Source of the DNA: Conchocele bisecta
Taxonomy: Eukaryota; Mollusca; Bivalvia; Lucinida; Thyasiridae
Direction: 5' to 3'
Length of the DNA stretch: 64,000 nt
Assembly (NCBI GenBank): GCA_029237695.1
Contig: CM055267.1
Location: 4,362,036 to 4,426,035, forward strand
Shown here: positions 1-12,060 of the stretch, piece after piece
Numbering within the stretch: the first letter of the stretch is position 1
Layout of the letters: every line of letters begins with the position of its first letter
Translations under genes and position numbers: made by a program
Notes under the pieces: model-generated
What the model was told of the DNA's origin: nothing
What the model saw: the letters and a program-made list of their open reading frames with translations, nothing else
The model's database searches: none

Positions 1-188
1 TCAAATATGTCGCAATTAACTGCTAAAGTGCGAATCAGATCTGATTCGCTATTCTACAAACACGGCCCCCAGCCATGATACAGTCAACAACAAATTTGAC
101 GTGAATTGCGCATTAGCCGATGCGCAGAATTAGCCGAAATGACAGTACTGGCTAACGTCAAACTTAGACTTGCGTACGTCATAATAAA
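1..188. other. flank without recognised gene
   Basis: I see no exon, RNA gene or recognisable element in this stretch. The open frame on the - strand across it has no family resemblance and runs into the neighbouring repeat. Confidence 0.4.
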
Positions 189-766
189 ACAAGAGCTGTA
201 TGAGAACAGTATAGCTCGACTACGAGGGTTGTCGATGTACACATAGCTTGACAAACAAGGTGGCCGCGGCCCGCATAAAAACCTTAACCTTAACTGACCA
301 GCTATACAAGTTTGACTAAAAACCTTAACCAAGGTTGACTAAAAACCATAACCAAGGGGAATTAAGTAAGTAATTCAAGAGGAAATGTAGGTCAAGGTCA
401 AATATAGATCAGGGGTCATTGATGTACATCACTAGGAGATGAAGTTGTCCAAGTATGGTGTTTGTATGCACAATAGTATTCCATATACAAGCTTGACTAA
501 AAAACCTTAACCAAGGTTGACTAAAAACCTTAACCAAGGGGAATTAACTAAGTAATTCAAGGTTAAATGTAGGTCAAGGTCAAATATAGGTCAGGGGTTG
601 TTAATGTACATCACTAGGAGATGAAGTTATCCAAGTATGGTGGGTGTAGGGCAGGAGTATTCCATATACAAGCTTGACTAAAAACCTTAACCAAGGCGTG
701 ATGGTGACGCCGACGCCGGGGTGACTACATAAGCTCTCACTATTCTTCGAATAGTCGAGCTAAAAA
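189..766 (+). mobile_element. Helentron-like non-autonomous element A
   Basis: The element opens with ACAAGAG at 189 and a weak hairpin (CTGT/ACAG). It carries AGCTCGACTA at 213-222, the exact reverse complement of TAGTCGAGCT at 752-761. The 3' end is a strong hairpin (ACTATTC/GAATAGT inside AGCTC/GAGCT) followed by TAAAAA. The interior holds two tandem copies of a unit of about 180 bp with the phrase ACTAAAAACCTTAACCAAGG, then a short GACGCC tract. No protein is encoded. The class is inferred from terminal structure; the boundaries are seen directly. Confidence 0.6.
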
Positions 767-1317
767 GTGGTCTTCGGAATAAACAAGCTGAGTAATTGCG
801 ACACTGTGACACAATTGTATCACATTCCGATAGTTTGGTAAAAAGTTATTCCGAATATCATGAATATAGTCAAAATGAAAATAAAAGGAGATAACTAATA
901 TGTTAGTAAGGTGCGAGTTGTCTTTACGGAATGAGACACACCTTGCGGTAATGGTTTATGCAAGTGTGAAATATCATGAAAATATTCCAAGAGTATTCAA
1001 GTTTTTGATTGACAGGAAATCAATCTGCCAAAAAGCAAAGGGTGATAATTAAAAAATGAGTGAGGAAATAGTTATCTATCTTGCACACAATACACCTTGG
1101 GTCGTGATCTAAACATGTTTGAAGTTTCATGAAAATATTCAAAAGGGTATTTGAGTTATGCCTCAGACAAGAAAACAAAGGGAAATAACTAAAGTTTTGC
1201 GAAGCAAGAGGTGAAACGTCTGCGCCGTACGCGGACGATGTTCGGTGTCAAATTCATAGTATCCTCCGACTTTCGTCCGGGGGATAACCATATTTAACCC
1301 TCACATACAAGAATGCC
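767..1317. repeat. diverged dispersed-repeat sequence, no gene
   Basis: Phrases such as GAAATATCATGAAAATATTC recur twice here (about 967 and 1117), so the stretch looks like degenerate tandem or dispersed repeat. No exon with consistent splice sites was found. Confidence 0.35.
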
Positions 1318-1419
1318 AAAGACGTACCTGAGCACCAAACCAGGTCTCCGTTCGGGATTCCGGTAAGGATGAATCCCGATCGTTTAATTACCCATCGCAT
1401 GCTCACCTGCCACCCACTA
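1318..1419 (-). mobile_element. diverged fragment of the SINE-like family
   Basis: The order of phrases (ACGTACCTGAG, CCAAACCAGG, GATTCC, TTAATT, CCACCCAC) matches the head of the SINE-like copies at 9324, 12823 and 16439, with many substitutions. It is an old relic ending just before the splice acceptor of the next exon. Confidence 0.45.
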
Positions 1420-1431
1420 TTAACATTTCAG

Positions 1432-1543
1432 ACATTCCCTGAAACTGAATCACAAGCTGGAGTCGATCCACAAACAGAATGACGTGTATGAATTGATGTT
1501 CCTGACAACAGAAACTACCAGTGGCTATACGGATGTACCGACG
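1432..1543 (+). CDS. flavin amine oxidase, internal exon
   Basis: This 112-nt exon follows the acceptor TAACATTTCAG and ends at a GTATGT donor. After one leading base it encodes 37 codons reading HSLKLNHKLESIHKQNDVYE and onward, ending in GYTDVPT. Flavin amine oxidases of the L-amino-acid-oxidase type have a strand like this (L.KI.K..D.YEL.F) just before their conserved (A)KKVVL.MPR motif. The next exon starts with exactly that motif and in the same phase (phase 0), which is the main support. Earlier exons, including the N-terminal FAD-binding GxGxxG, are not in the window. A pseudogene cannot be excluded. Confidence 0.65.
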
Positions 1544-1608
1544 GTATGTAGTAGACATCCACGCTGACTATATGTACATTTCCCCATTGAATAAACCACC
1601 GATGCTTA

Positions 1609-2742
1609 TTATTAGCCGATCTATTTATAGATCGGCTAATATATTGGTTATCCATCGAATTCTGAAAATTTTTGTAGCAACCCTTTTCTCCGCTATTCGG
1701 TAATCTACGAACGCGAATTTTTCTGTATCACTTCCAAATTGCATCAACCGATAAAGTTTGCATTTTTGGCAATTATCTCCGTTTAAAACTTTAATTATAG
1801 CCAAATAACACAATTTTGAATACGTAATGAGCTGAACGCCGGAAGAGATTTAACCCGGAAGTTATTGTTGTTGAAGTCCATAGTTGGCTCTAATGGCCAT
1901 ATACGCCAACATACGCCGATTATTGGGCTAATTTAAAGCTTTTATTTATTAAACAGAACAAGTTTCAGCCACGTATAATCGCGTAAAATGTGTTTATTCG
2001 GCTAATTTATAATCGACCTCTGCTCAAAATCTCCTTACTAGCAACCCCAGCATTTTCGAGTTTATCCCAGCATCTCGGGTTTATCCCATTGGATCGCGTA
2101 TGCGCGTCATTTGACGCTAGTTAATATTCACAAAATTTTCCACCAATCAAAACGAAGAATTGCCCTTCATAGCCAACTTTGATTTGTTTACGTATCATGC
2201 AGGGATGGCAGGGATGCATCCAGCACGCGCGATTGCGGCAAACCCCCTTAATTATTGTCAATGCCGCAAATTATTGATTGTCTTGCGCCCGACATCGCGC
2301 AAAAAATCACGGATTTTTAGGCCAATCTGGGCATGTGCCTGAATACGCAGGAGCTTGCGTCTATTTTTAGATGACACTGTAACCGCTAGATATATATAGC
2401 CCTGGTAGCTCCGCCCACTCGCGCGCTGCCACAGAATTCGGACAAACACACAGTGACTACAACTTTGTGTATTGCGGAGTGTAATTTGTAGATAAATAGA
2501 GCATACAGTACAGGTGTTACGCTGGAATATTTCGCAACATAATGGTGACAACAAAACATTGCTGCTATGGCATTGCTGCTATTGGATGGATTTGGGAACG
2601 GGTTTCCAAAACCTGCACAAAATCGAGAAAAATGTCAACGCTGGGTACAGAACTGTGGTCGAAAATAGTTTACCATTGACAATGTTACCAGAGACACCTA
2701 CATATGTTCGATGCACTTTACCCTGATTTGATCGGCTAATAA
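1609..2742. mobile_element. DNA transposon relic with 13-bp TIRs in the amine oxidase intron
   Basis: TTATTAGCCGATC at 1609-1621 is matched by GATCGGCTAATAA at 2730-2742, a perfect 13-bp inverted pair. The left end also folds on itself (TTAGCCGATCTA TTTA TAGATCGGCTAA). The interior repeats short pieces of GGCTAAT and encodes no recognisable transposase. No convincing target duplication was seen, so the class is open. Confidence 0.45.
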
Positions 2743-2997
2743 CATCATGCTCTGCATGACTTTTCATATTGTTGTATCAACAGTATGTACACTTCCTTAT
2801 ACAAACTGCGGGTAGTTATGCTGCATCACAGGTATGTACACCTCATTATGAATACAAACATACATTGTAGTTCCATTGTATCGGTGATCACATAGCCACA
2901 CAGGATCTGGCAGTGGCTGCACTACTTGGTTGTATGGCAAAAACACCAAATGGTGTCCATTGATTTGTTGGAAAGATAGAGGAAGTCGGAGAGATCA

Positions 2998-3227
2998 GGG
3001 GCCCGTTTCACTAAACTTCGTAAGACTAAAATGTTTGTAAGTGCAACTTTAGGATCGTCTGAAAATTGCAATTGATGGATTTACATTTATTGAGCATAGG
3101 CTATACTTAATAAATGTAAATCCAATAATTGTTTACAAGAAAACATTGTTAATGTGAAATTTAAAGACTATCATAATTTTGCACTTACGAACATTTTAGT
3201 CGTACGAAGTTTACTGAAAAGGGCCCC
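2998..3227. mobile_element. foldback MITE, GGGGCCCGTTTCACT family
   Basis: The ends are long imperfect inverted repeats: GGGGCCCGTTTCACTAAACT at the left and its near complement ending GGGCCCC at the right. The middle is a second hairpin around TTTACATTTATTGAGCATAG. Related copies lie at 12502-12731 and 29549-29772. This copy sits about 50 bp upstream of the acceptor of the terminal amine oxidase exon. Confidence 0.65.
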
Positions 3228-3280
3228 AGCAACATATATGCACATGTTATACCGTGTAATACTAGAATACCATGTTGCAG

Positions 3281-3970
3281 AGGCGAGACACGAGAAAGGT
3301 ATGTGCGAAGAAGGTTGTGCTGACGATGCCAAGATACTCGCTGGAGAGAGTGGAGTGGGAGGGATTCAACGACAGGCGAATATGGCGATACATCACAAAG
3401 TCGGTAACAGACGCTCCTGCTGCCAAGGTGTTCCTGGCGTATGATCGTGCTTGGTGGAGGGACATTCAGTTGAACTTCACTCACTCTGTATCCGATCTAC
3501 CAAATCGTCAGACGTATGACTTTGGTACATCACGACAGTCCAGCAGGTCGGTTCTGCTGGCTGCCTACACGGACATGGGTGACAGCCAATTTTGGCGCGA
3601 CCTACAATCCCGTGGGCACTCGATACCCGGCACTAACCACTCGGCCAACCGAGTCACAGATACCGTGGTTAGACACGCACATGGCTACCTGGCGGAGCTG
3701 TATAACGTGACGGCGAGCGTGATACCGGCTCCTATCAGCGGGGCAATGTCACTGTGGGACAAGTTCCCGTACGGGGCAGCCTGGCACTGCTGGCGGCCGG
3801 GCTACGACTGGGCTACGGTGGAGGCGGCGATGATCCGGCCGTCCCCCACCCACCACGTCTTTGTCGCCACCGCCTCATTCTATCGCAATCACGGGTCGGC
3901 CTGGGCGGAAAATGCTCTACAGGTTGTGGAAAAAATGCTACACCAGCTGACCGCATCACTGACCAGCTGA
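3281..3970 (+). CDS. flavin amine oxidase (L-amino-acid-oxidase type), terminal exon
   Basis: The 690-nt exon starts after ATGTTGCAG and encodes 229 residues before TGA at 3968-3970. Flavin amine oxidases oxidise amines or amino acids with FAD, releasing hydrogen peroxide; molluscan secreted members are antimicrobial. Visible family motifs in order are AKKVVLTMPRYSLE near residue 12, AAKVFLAYDRAWW near residue 48, LLAAYTDMGDSQFW near residue 92, a FPYGAAWHCWRPGYDW block near residue 164, and a C-terminal HGSAWAENALQVVE helix. The last contains the usual W.E.AL pattern of the FAD-contacting helix, but the preceding GEA is replaced by ATAS, so activity is uncertain. The last codons and stop belong to the first unit of the adjoining satellite. 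The family call is confident; the exact substrate class is not. Confidence 0.8.
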   Translation, partial: RRDTRKVCAKKVVLTMPRYSLERVEWEGFNDRRIWRYITKSVTDAPAAKVFLAYDRAWWRDIQLNFTHSVSDLPNRQTYDFGTSRQSSRSVLLAAYTDMGDSQFWRDLQSRGHSIPGTNHSANRVTDTVVRHAHGYLAELYNVTASVIPAPISGAMSLWDKFPYGAAWHCWRPGYDWATVEAAMIRPSPTHHVFVATASFYRNHGSAWAENALQVVEKMLHQLTASLTS

Positions 3971-6900
3971 CCATTACATGATTACAGTACTTCATAAAGC
4001 TTCACCACCTACTGACCAGCTGACCATTACATGATTGCAGTACTTCATAAAGCTTCACCACCTACTGACCAGCTGACCTTTACTGACCGTTACATGCATG
4101 ATTACAGTACTTCATAAAGCTTCACCACCTACTGACCAGCTGACCATTACCTGATTACAGTACTTCATAAAGCTTCACCACCTACTGACCAACTGACCAT
4201 TACATTATTACAGTACTTCATAAAGCTTTACCATCTACTGACCAGCTGACCATTACATGATTACAGTACTTCAATAAAGCTTCACCACCTACTAACCAGC
4301 TGACCATTACATGTGTACATACTGACCAGCTGACCACTACATGCTTACAGTACTTTATAAAGTTTCACCACCTACTGACCAGCTGACCATTAAATGATTA
4401 CAGACTGACCAGCTGACCATTACATGGTTACAGTACTTCATAAAGCTTCAACATCTACTGACCAGCTGACCATTACATGATTACAATACTTCATAAAGCT
4501 TCGCCACCTACTGACCAGCTGACCATTACCTGATTACAGTACTTCATAAAGCTTCACCACTTACTGACCAGCTGACCATTACATTATTACAGTACTTCAT
4601 AAAGCTTCACCATCTACTGACAAGCTGACCATTACATGGTTACAGTACTTCATAAAGCTTCACCACCTACTGACCAGCTGACCTTTACTGACCGTTACAT
4701 GCATGATTACAGAACTTCATAAAGCTTCACCATCCACTGACCAGCTGACCATTACATGATTACAGTACTTCATAAAGCTTCACCATCTACTGACCAGCTG
4801 ACCATTACATGATTACAGTACTTCATAAAGCTTCACCACCTACTGACCAGCTGACCATTACATGATTAAATACTGACCAGCTGGACCATTACAGATTACC
4901 AGTACTTCATAATAAAGCTTCACCACCTACTGACCAGTGAGCAATTACTGATTACAGTACTTCATACAAGCTTCACATTCGACTTGACCAGCTGAGCATT
5001 ACATTGTTACAGTACTTCATAAAAACTTCACCACCTACTGACCAGCTGACCATTACATGATTACAGAACTTCATAAAGCTTCACCACCTACTGACCAGCT
5101 GACCATTACATGATTACAGACTGACCAGCTGACCATTACATGATTACAGTACTTCATAAAGCTTCACCACCTACTGACCAGCTGACCATTACATGATTAC
5201 ATACTGACCAGCTGACCATTACATGATTACAGTACTTCATAAAGTTTCACCACCTACTGACCAGCTGACCATTACATGATTACCGACTGACCAGCTGACC
5301 ATTACATGGTTACAGTACTTCATAAAGCTTTCAAACTTCATTACTGACCAGCTGGGACCATTACATGATTACAATACTTCATAAAGCTTCGCCACCTACT
5401 GACCAGCTGACCATTACATGATTACAGTACTTCATAAAGCTTCACCACTTACTGACCAGCTGACCATTACATGATTACAGCACTTCATAAAGCTTCACCC
5501 ATCTACTGGGACCAGTTGACCATTACATGATTACAGTACTTCAAAGTTCCCATCTTAATTGACCAGCTGACCATTAATGAATTACATTTGACCAGCTGAC
5601 CTTACATGTTACAGTACGTTCATTAAAGCTTCCCATCTACTGACCAGCTGACCTTACATGATTACCTATGAACCAGCTGACCATTAATCATTACAGTACT
5701 TCATAAACCATCCTCCACTATGACCAGGTGAACCAAAATTACATGATTACAGTATTCATTAGACTTCACCACCTACTGACCAGCTGACCATTACATGATT
5801 ACAGTACTTCATAAAGCTTCACCACCTACTGACCAGCTGACCATTACATGATTACAGTACTTCATAAAACTTCACCACTTACTGACCAGCTGACCATTAC
5901 ATGATTACAGCACTTTATAAAGCTTCACCATCCACTGACCAGCTGACCATTACATGATTACAGTACTTCATAAAGCTTCACCATCTACTGACCAGCTGAC
6001 CATTACATGATTACAGTACTTCATAAAGCTTCACCATCTACTGACCAGCTGACCATTACATGATTACATACTGACCAGCTGACCATTACATGATTACAGT
6101 ACTTCATAAAGCTTCACCACCTACTGACCAGCTGACCATTACATGATTACAGTACTTCATAAAGCTTCACCATCTACTGACCAGCTGACCATTACATGAT
6201 TACAGCACTTCATAAAGCTTCACCATCTACTGACCAGCTGACCATTACATGATTACAGTACTTCATAAAGCTTCACCGTCCACTGACCAGCTGACCATTA
6301 CATGATTACAGTACTTCATAAAGCTTCACCATCTACTGACCAGCTGACCATTACATGGTTACAGTACTTCATAAAGCTTCACCACCTACTGACCAGCTGA
6401 CCATTACATGATTATAGTACTTCATAAAGCTTCACCATCTACTGACCAGCTGACCATTACATGATTACAGCACTTCATAAAGCTGCACCATGTACTGACC
6501 AGCTGACCATTACATGGTTAGAACACTTCATAAAGCTTCACCACCTACTGACAAGCTGACCATTACATGGTTACAGTACTTCATAAAGATTCACCATCTA
6601 CTGACCAGCTGACCATTACATGGTTAGAACACTTTATAAAGCTTCACCACCTACTGACCAGCTGACCATTACATGGTGACAACACTTCATAAAGCTTCAC
6701 CATCTACTGACCAGCTGACCATTGCATGATTACAGCACTTCATAAAGCTTCACCATGTACTGACCAGCTGACCAATACATGGTTAGAACACTTCATAAAG
6801 TTTCACCACCTACTGACAAGCTAACCATTACATGGTTACAGTACTTCATAAAGCTTCACCATCTACTGACCAGCTGACCATTACATGGTTACAACACTTC

Positions 6901-7547
6901 ATAAAGCTTCACCTTCTACTGACCAGCTGACCATTACATGATTACAGCACTTCATAAAGCTTCACCATCTACTGACCAGCTGACCATTACATGGTTAGAA
7001 CACTTCATAAAGCTTCACAACCTACGGACCATTACATGGTTACAGCACTTCATAAAGCTTCACCATCTACTGACCAGCTGACCATTACATGATTACAGTA
7101 TTTCATAATGCTTCACCACCTATTGACCAGCTGACCATTACATGATTACAGACTGACCAGCTGACCATTACATGGTTACAGTACTTCATAAAGCTTCAAC
7201 ATCTACTGACCAGCTGACCATTACATGATTACAATACTTCATAAAGCTTCGCCACCTACTGACCAGCTGACCATTACCTGATTACAGTACTTCATAAAGC
7301 TTCACCATCTACTGACCAGCTGACCATTACATGATTACAGCACTTCATAAAGCTTCACCATCTACTGACCAGCTGACCATTACATGATTACAGCACTGCA
7401 TAAAGCTTCACCATCTAATGACCAGCTGACCATTACATTGTTACAGTACTTCATAAAGCTTCACCACCTACCGACCAGCTGACCATTACATGGTTACAGT
7501 ACTCCATAAAGCTTCACCACCTACTGACCAGCTGACCATTACATGGT
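3957..7547 (+). repeat. 53-bp satellite starting at the amine oxidase stop codon
   Basis: About 65-70 head-to-tail copies of a 53-bp unit are present. Key pieces in order are CTGACCAGCTGACCATTACA, TGATTACAGTACTTCATAAA and GCTTCACCACCTA. Some units are shortened to roughly half (for example near 4400, 5110 and 7150). The first unit supplies the final codons and TGA of the amine oxidase exon. The CATAAAGC piece appears as AATAAAGC near 4273 and 4908, so the array may descend from the gene's own 3' end. From about 4860 to 5760 the copies are full of one- and two-base indels. Confidence 0.95.
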
Positions 7548-8212
7548 AATGATAACTTATAAGAGTAAGATTCAATAATATAAATGTGAAATTAAGTGCT
7601 TGTAGCAAGCAATCATGTATACACTGTATAGACATGTATACGTATACCACGGTGATATGTAACTGTGTGTATTTACTGTCATTTCATAAAACTACTTATG
7701 AATGTTTCTGATTGCTACTTGACTATCTTGTATATGTCAGGTCTATTTACATTTTGAAAGTATTAACTTGTTATATAGATTTATATAATCCTATCAAAAT
7801 TATTATTGGTTAGCTTTAACGGTATATTGATATGGTTCATGTGAAGTTCAGCAGTCGAGTATACAAATTTGTGTACAAGTAAAATGTCTTATAAAACAAT
7901 GTCGGTGATAAATTATATAAGGGAGGCTTTCAACAAGGCATAGTCAACTATAATAAGGAAATATTATATAATTTATCAAAAACAGATGTGTTTGCATCTG
8001 AAACTACCTGTCCACATTATCCGCATTATTTGTCACATGACCCACTTAAGGAATACAAGAATTCCACCACAGAAGCGGTGTCGCGCCTGCCGAGGCATTT
8101 GACCGTAACATGATCATGGGCATGTGCTAAAGTAAGCATCACAAAATCCGTCACAGAAGTGCATGCTTAAAACACGAAAACGGTCAAGGTTGAAGAAACA
8201 TTTTGACAATAA
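7548..8212. other. AT-rich spacer without recognised gene
   Basis: No exon, RNA gene or terminal-repeat structure was recognised between the satellite and the next element. There is a degenerate GTATAC-rich stretch near 7610-7650. Confidence 0.4.
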
Positions 8213-8317
8213 ACAAGAGTTGTCAGAAGACAACGAAGCTCGCCTGTTGGCAGCCTTCACTCAAACATGGCACAGTTGTATAAAAAAACATGAATATTAT
8301 ATAACTTGACCTTGGGT

Positions 8318-8432
8318 TACAGTACTTCATAAAGCTTCACTACCTACTGACCAGCTGACCATTACATGGTTACACCACTTCATAAAGCTTCACCATCTAC
8401 TGACCAGCTGACCATTGCATGATTAAATTATT
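8318..8432 (+). repeat. two 53-bp satellite units inside element B
   Basis: The sequence reads TACAGTACTTCATAAAGCTT, then CTGACCAGCTGACCATTACA and a second copy of the same unit. These are clear copies of the satellite at 3957-7547, lying about 105 bp inside the 5' end of element B and separated from the main array by about 770 bp. Confidence 0.9.
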
Positions 8433-8439
8433 TCATAAT

Positions 8440-10700
8440 GCGCTCCCTGAAAACAGAAGTAAAACAAAATTTAACACATAAGTTTATGAACGCACTAAGT
8501 TGGTGATTTTCTACAGCATGATAGCTATTCACATGAGGAATGCATGTATGAATGTGCTAAGTTTGTGACCTTGCCGTTGGGGAAAGGGGTGGGGGAGGTG
8601 GGACATGGATTTTCTGTAGCACAATAGAGTATCATCAGATGAATGCATGTATGAAATATCAAGGCATTCCTTGTAAAGAAACAGAAGTTATAAAAAGACA
8701 TTTACTCCAACGTTAAGTTTATGATGTTGAGGATCATCAGATGAATGCATGTATGAAATATCAAAGCGTTCCATGAAAGGAAACATATGTTATAAGACAT
8801 TTACCCCAACATTATGTTTATGAATGTGCTAAGTTTGTGACCTTGACCTTGGGGAAAGGGGTGATGGGTGGGTCATGGATTTGCTATAGCACGATAGAGT
8901 ATCATCAGATGAATGTATGTATGAGATATGAAGGCGTTCCCTGTCAATAAACAGAAATTACACATTTACCCCAACGTTAAGTTTAGGAACATGATAAGTT
9001 TGTGACCTTGACCTTGGGGTAAGGGTTGGGTGGTGGGTCGTGGATTTGCTACAGCATGATGGAGGGTCATCTGAGGAATGCATGTATGAAATATCAAGGC
9101 GTTCCATGAAAGGAAACAGATGTTATAAGACATTTACCCCAACATTAAGTTTATGAATGTGCTAAGTGTGTGACCTTGACCTTGGTGTAAGGGATGGGCG
9201 GTGGGTCATGGATTTGCTATAGCATGGTAGAGTATCATCAGATGAATGCATGTATGAAATATCAAGGCGTTCCATGAAAGGAAACAGATGTTATAATACA
9301 TTTACCCCAACGTTAAGTTTATGTTTGTTTGTTTGTTTTGTTTGTTGGGGTTTAACAGCCTATCAACAGCTAAGGTCATGTAAGGCCGGGTCAATGGGTT
9401 TAGTACTAAATCCCATATATTACCTGTACAAGTACATGTACATGTTCAAGTACATGTACAAATAGGGGGGGGAACCCAAAATCAGAACTGAATATTTACA
9501 ATAACAGAACTATATATTCAGCCATGAAATCAGAATAAGCAGTATGATCAGTAATAATCGTACTACTTTTATAATGGGCAATAACCCAATTAAACTCCCA
9601 GGTAACAAAAGAGCCAAAGATAAAAACGTACCTGAGGGCCAAACCAGGCAAATCGTGATTCCTATAAAGAGGAACCACTATCGTTAATTTACGCCGTCTC
9701 GTTCGCCCGACCACCACCCACACTTTAAGTTTATGAATGTGCTAAGTTTGTTATCTTGACCTTGGTGTAAGGGATGGGCGGTGGGTCATGGATTTGCTAT
9801 AGCACGATAGAGTATCATCAGCTGAATGCATGTATGAAATATCAAGGCGTTCCATGAAATGAAACAGTTGTTATAATACATTTATCCCAACGTTAAGTTT
9901 ATGAATGTGTTAAGTTTGTGACCTTGACCTTGGGATAAGGGGTGGGCGGTGGGTCATGGATTTGCTATAGCATGAGAGAGTATCATCAGCTGAATGCATG
10001 TATGAAATATCAAGGCGTTCCATGAAATGAAACAGTTGTTATAATACATTTATCCCAACGTTAAGTTTATGAATGTGCTAAGTTTGTGACCTTGACCTTG
10101 GGGTAAGGGGTGGGCGGTGGGTCATGGATTTGCTATAACACGATAGGGTATCATCAGATGAATGCATGTATGAAACAGCAAGGCGTTCCATGAAATGAAA
10201 CAGATGTTAAAAGACATTTACCCCAACGTTAAGTTTATGAATGTGCTAAGTTTGTGACCTTGACCGTGGGGGAAAGGGGTGGGTCATAGATTTGCTATAG
10301 CACGATAGAGTATCATCAGATGAATGCATGTATGAAATATCAAGGCGTTCCATGAAATGAAACAGTTGTTATAATACATTTATCCCAACGTTAAGGTTAT
10401 GAATGTGCTAAGTTTGTGACCTTGACCTTGGGGTAAGGGTTGGGTGGTGGGTCATTTGGTACAGCATGATAGAGGGTCATCTGAGGAATGCATATATGAA
10501 AGGAAACAGATGTTATAAGACATTTACCCCAACGTTAAGTTTATGAATGTGCTAAGTTTGTGACCTTGACCTTGGGGTAAGGGTTGGGTGGTGGGTCATG
10601 GATTTGCTACAGCATGATAGAGTCATCTGAGGAATGCATGTATGAAATAACAAGGTGTTCCATGAAAGGAAACAGAAGTTATAAGACATTTACCCCAATG
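8440..10700 (+). repeat. tandem array of ~170-bp units
   Basis: Roughly a dozen copies share the phrases CCCCAACGTTAAGTTTATGA, GTGACCTTGACCTTGGGG, GGGTCATGGATTTGCTA, TATCATCAGATGAATGCATG and CAAGGCGTTCCATGAAA. The array is split by the SINE-like copy at 9324-9724. A diverged relative of the unit is seen near 35330-35590. Confidence 0.9.
9324..9724 (-). mobile_element. SINE-like retroposon, copy 1
   Basis: The insert is flanked by the 11-bp direct repeat TTAAGTTTATG (9313-9323 and 9725-9735) and interrupts a tandem unit whose empty versions surround it. Read on the - strand it ends in an AAAC-type tail, seen on + as TTTGTTTGTTTG. The target duplication and tail indicate target-primed reverse transcription. 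I did not find a convincing pol III box A/B pair by eye, so the promoter type is open. Confidence 0.7.
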
Positions 10701-10801
10701 TTAAGTTTGTGGACGCCGACGACGCCGACGACGCCGACAATGCCGACAACGTCGGGGGTATGCCATAAGCTCTTCTGCGCTTCGTGCAGGCGAGCTAAAA
10801 A

Positions 10802-11360
10802 TGGCTAAGTATTTCCACAACCATGTGAAGGTCAAAAAGGATGTCTAGGTCATGTTAATGGCAGCATGAGTGTCTTCCAAATGGTCACATGTATCAAGTA
10901 TCCAAGTATTGAAGCTATACCATGATAAAAGCTTGTACAAACTTTTTGTGTTTCTGCAAAAATGTGAAGGTAAAGTTATGCCATGATGACGAAGCTTGTA
11001 CAAACTTTTTGACATTTCGGACGACGACGACGCTGAAATGTGAAAGTAATAAAGGTCAAGGTCATATTAATGGCAGCACGAGTGTGTTCCAAATGCTCAC
11101 ATATATGAAGTGTCCAAATATTGAAGCAATCTGTCAAGTAATATTAAAGATATACCATGATGAAGCGTGTACAAACTTTTTGATGCAGCAAAAAATGGCT
11201 ACGTGTTTCCGCAAAAATGTGAAGGTAAAGTTATGCCATGATGACGAAGCTTGTACAAACTTGTTGACATTTCGGACGATGACGATGACGATGCGGACGA
11301 CGACGAAAAAGCGGCAGTCGCGACTTCTGCTAAAGCAGGCGCAACAAAAAGCATGAGTTG
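10802..11360 (+). repeat. diverged dispersed repeats with GACGAC tracts
   Basis: The phrases GCTTGTACAAACTTTTTG and AAAATGTGAAGGTAAAGTTA recur two or three times, with GACGATGACGATGACGATG near 11277. The open frame across it is made of repeated phrases and is not judged a gene. A possible 3' end of another element (GCAGGCGCAACAAAAA) lies near 11335-11350. Confidence 0.5.
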
Positions 11361-11483
11361 TTGTGTTTCCAGTACTTCATAAAGTGGAAAGTAGCTAGAT
11401 AGCCACCATATCACTGCTTTCTCCGCTTTATACATGTAGATGCAGCTACTTTCCATCCGTCAGTTAAAGACTGCAAATGGGAC

Positions 11484-11880
11484 CATCAGTTAACTTTTTC
11501 AACACAACAGACCATAAAGCCAATATTTGCAAGCATTGTAGATCCAGATGAGACGTCTCAAAACTCACGCTCTAGTGTTTCTCAAGATTTGAAAATAGTA
11601 CTAATTTTTGGATTAATGGAATGATCCAAAATTAACATGGAACAGAACATATAGGGGTGGCATGGTTAAACAAGGACCACACACTATTTGAGATGCACTC
11701 ATATATGGAATATCTCTATCAGTTAACCCTTTCAGCACTACAGATCTCTATATCGGTGTTTGCAAATAGTGTAGATCCAGATGAGCCGGCTCATAACGAG
11801 CTGTCTCATCAGAATCGGCACTTTTTGCAAGTAATTTTCATGTTTTTAGAGAAATAAAATGCCCCCTTTTTATAAATGAA
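11484..11880 (-). mobile_element. relics of a piggyBac-like MITE family
   Basis: Two degenerate copies begin near 11484 (GTTAACTTTTTCAACAC) and 11723 (TTAACCCTTTCAGCAC). Both contain the internal phrase GTAGATCCAGATGAG and the second has GAGCCGGCTCATAACGAG. They match the fuller copy at 43104-43350 in the opposite orientation. Confidence 0.5.
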
Positions 11881-12060
11881 ATACATGTAGTGTGAAAATC
11901 ATTTTCAAGCAATAGGATTGGTCAGAAACTTAACGTATCAAACTCCATTGCAGTTATTTAGGGTTGAAAGCTTCAGATTGTGATATACATACCTGTACTG
12001 GATGGTTAATACACATTCGGATATATGAACATTTTAAAATATTTCCTTTCCCGCTTTCTT

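Larger units (their letters stand above)
8213..10801 (+). mobile_element. Helentron-like element B with internal tandem array
   Basis: ACAAGAG at 8213 is followed by the hairpin TTGTCAGAAGACAA and GCTCGCCTG at 8238-8246. The 3' end has CAGGCGAGC at 10787-10795, the exact reverse complement, as the outer arm of a terminal hairpin ending CTAAAAA. The interior contains two copies of the neighbouring satellite, about a dozen 170-bp units, a SINE-like insertion, and a GACGCCGACGACGCC tract just before the 3' hairpin. No protein is encoded. Confidence 0.65.

Noticed and set aside
2514..2726. Candidate amine oxidase exon with open + frame
   Set aside because: It lies inside a TIR-bounded element, its peptide does not fit the family at that point, and exons 1432-1543 and 3281-3970 already join in phase.
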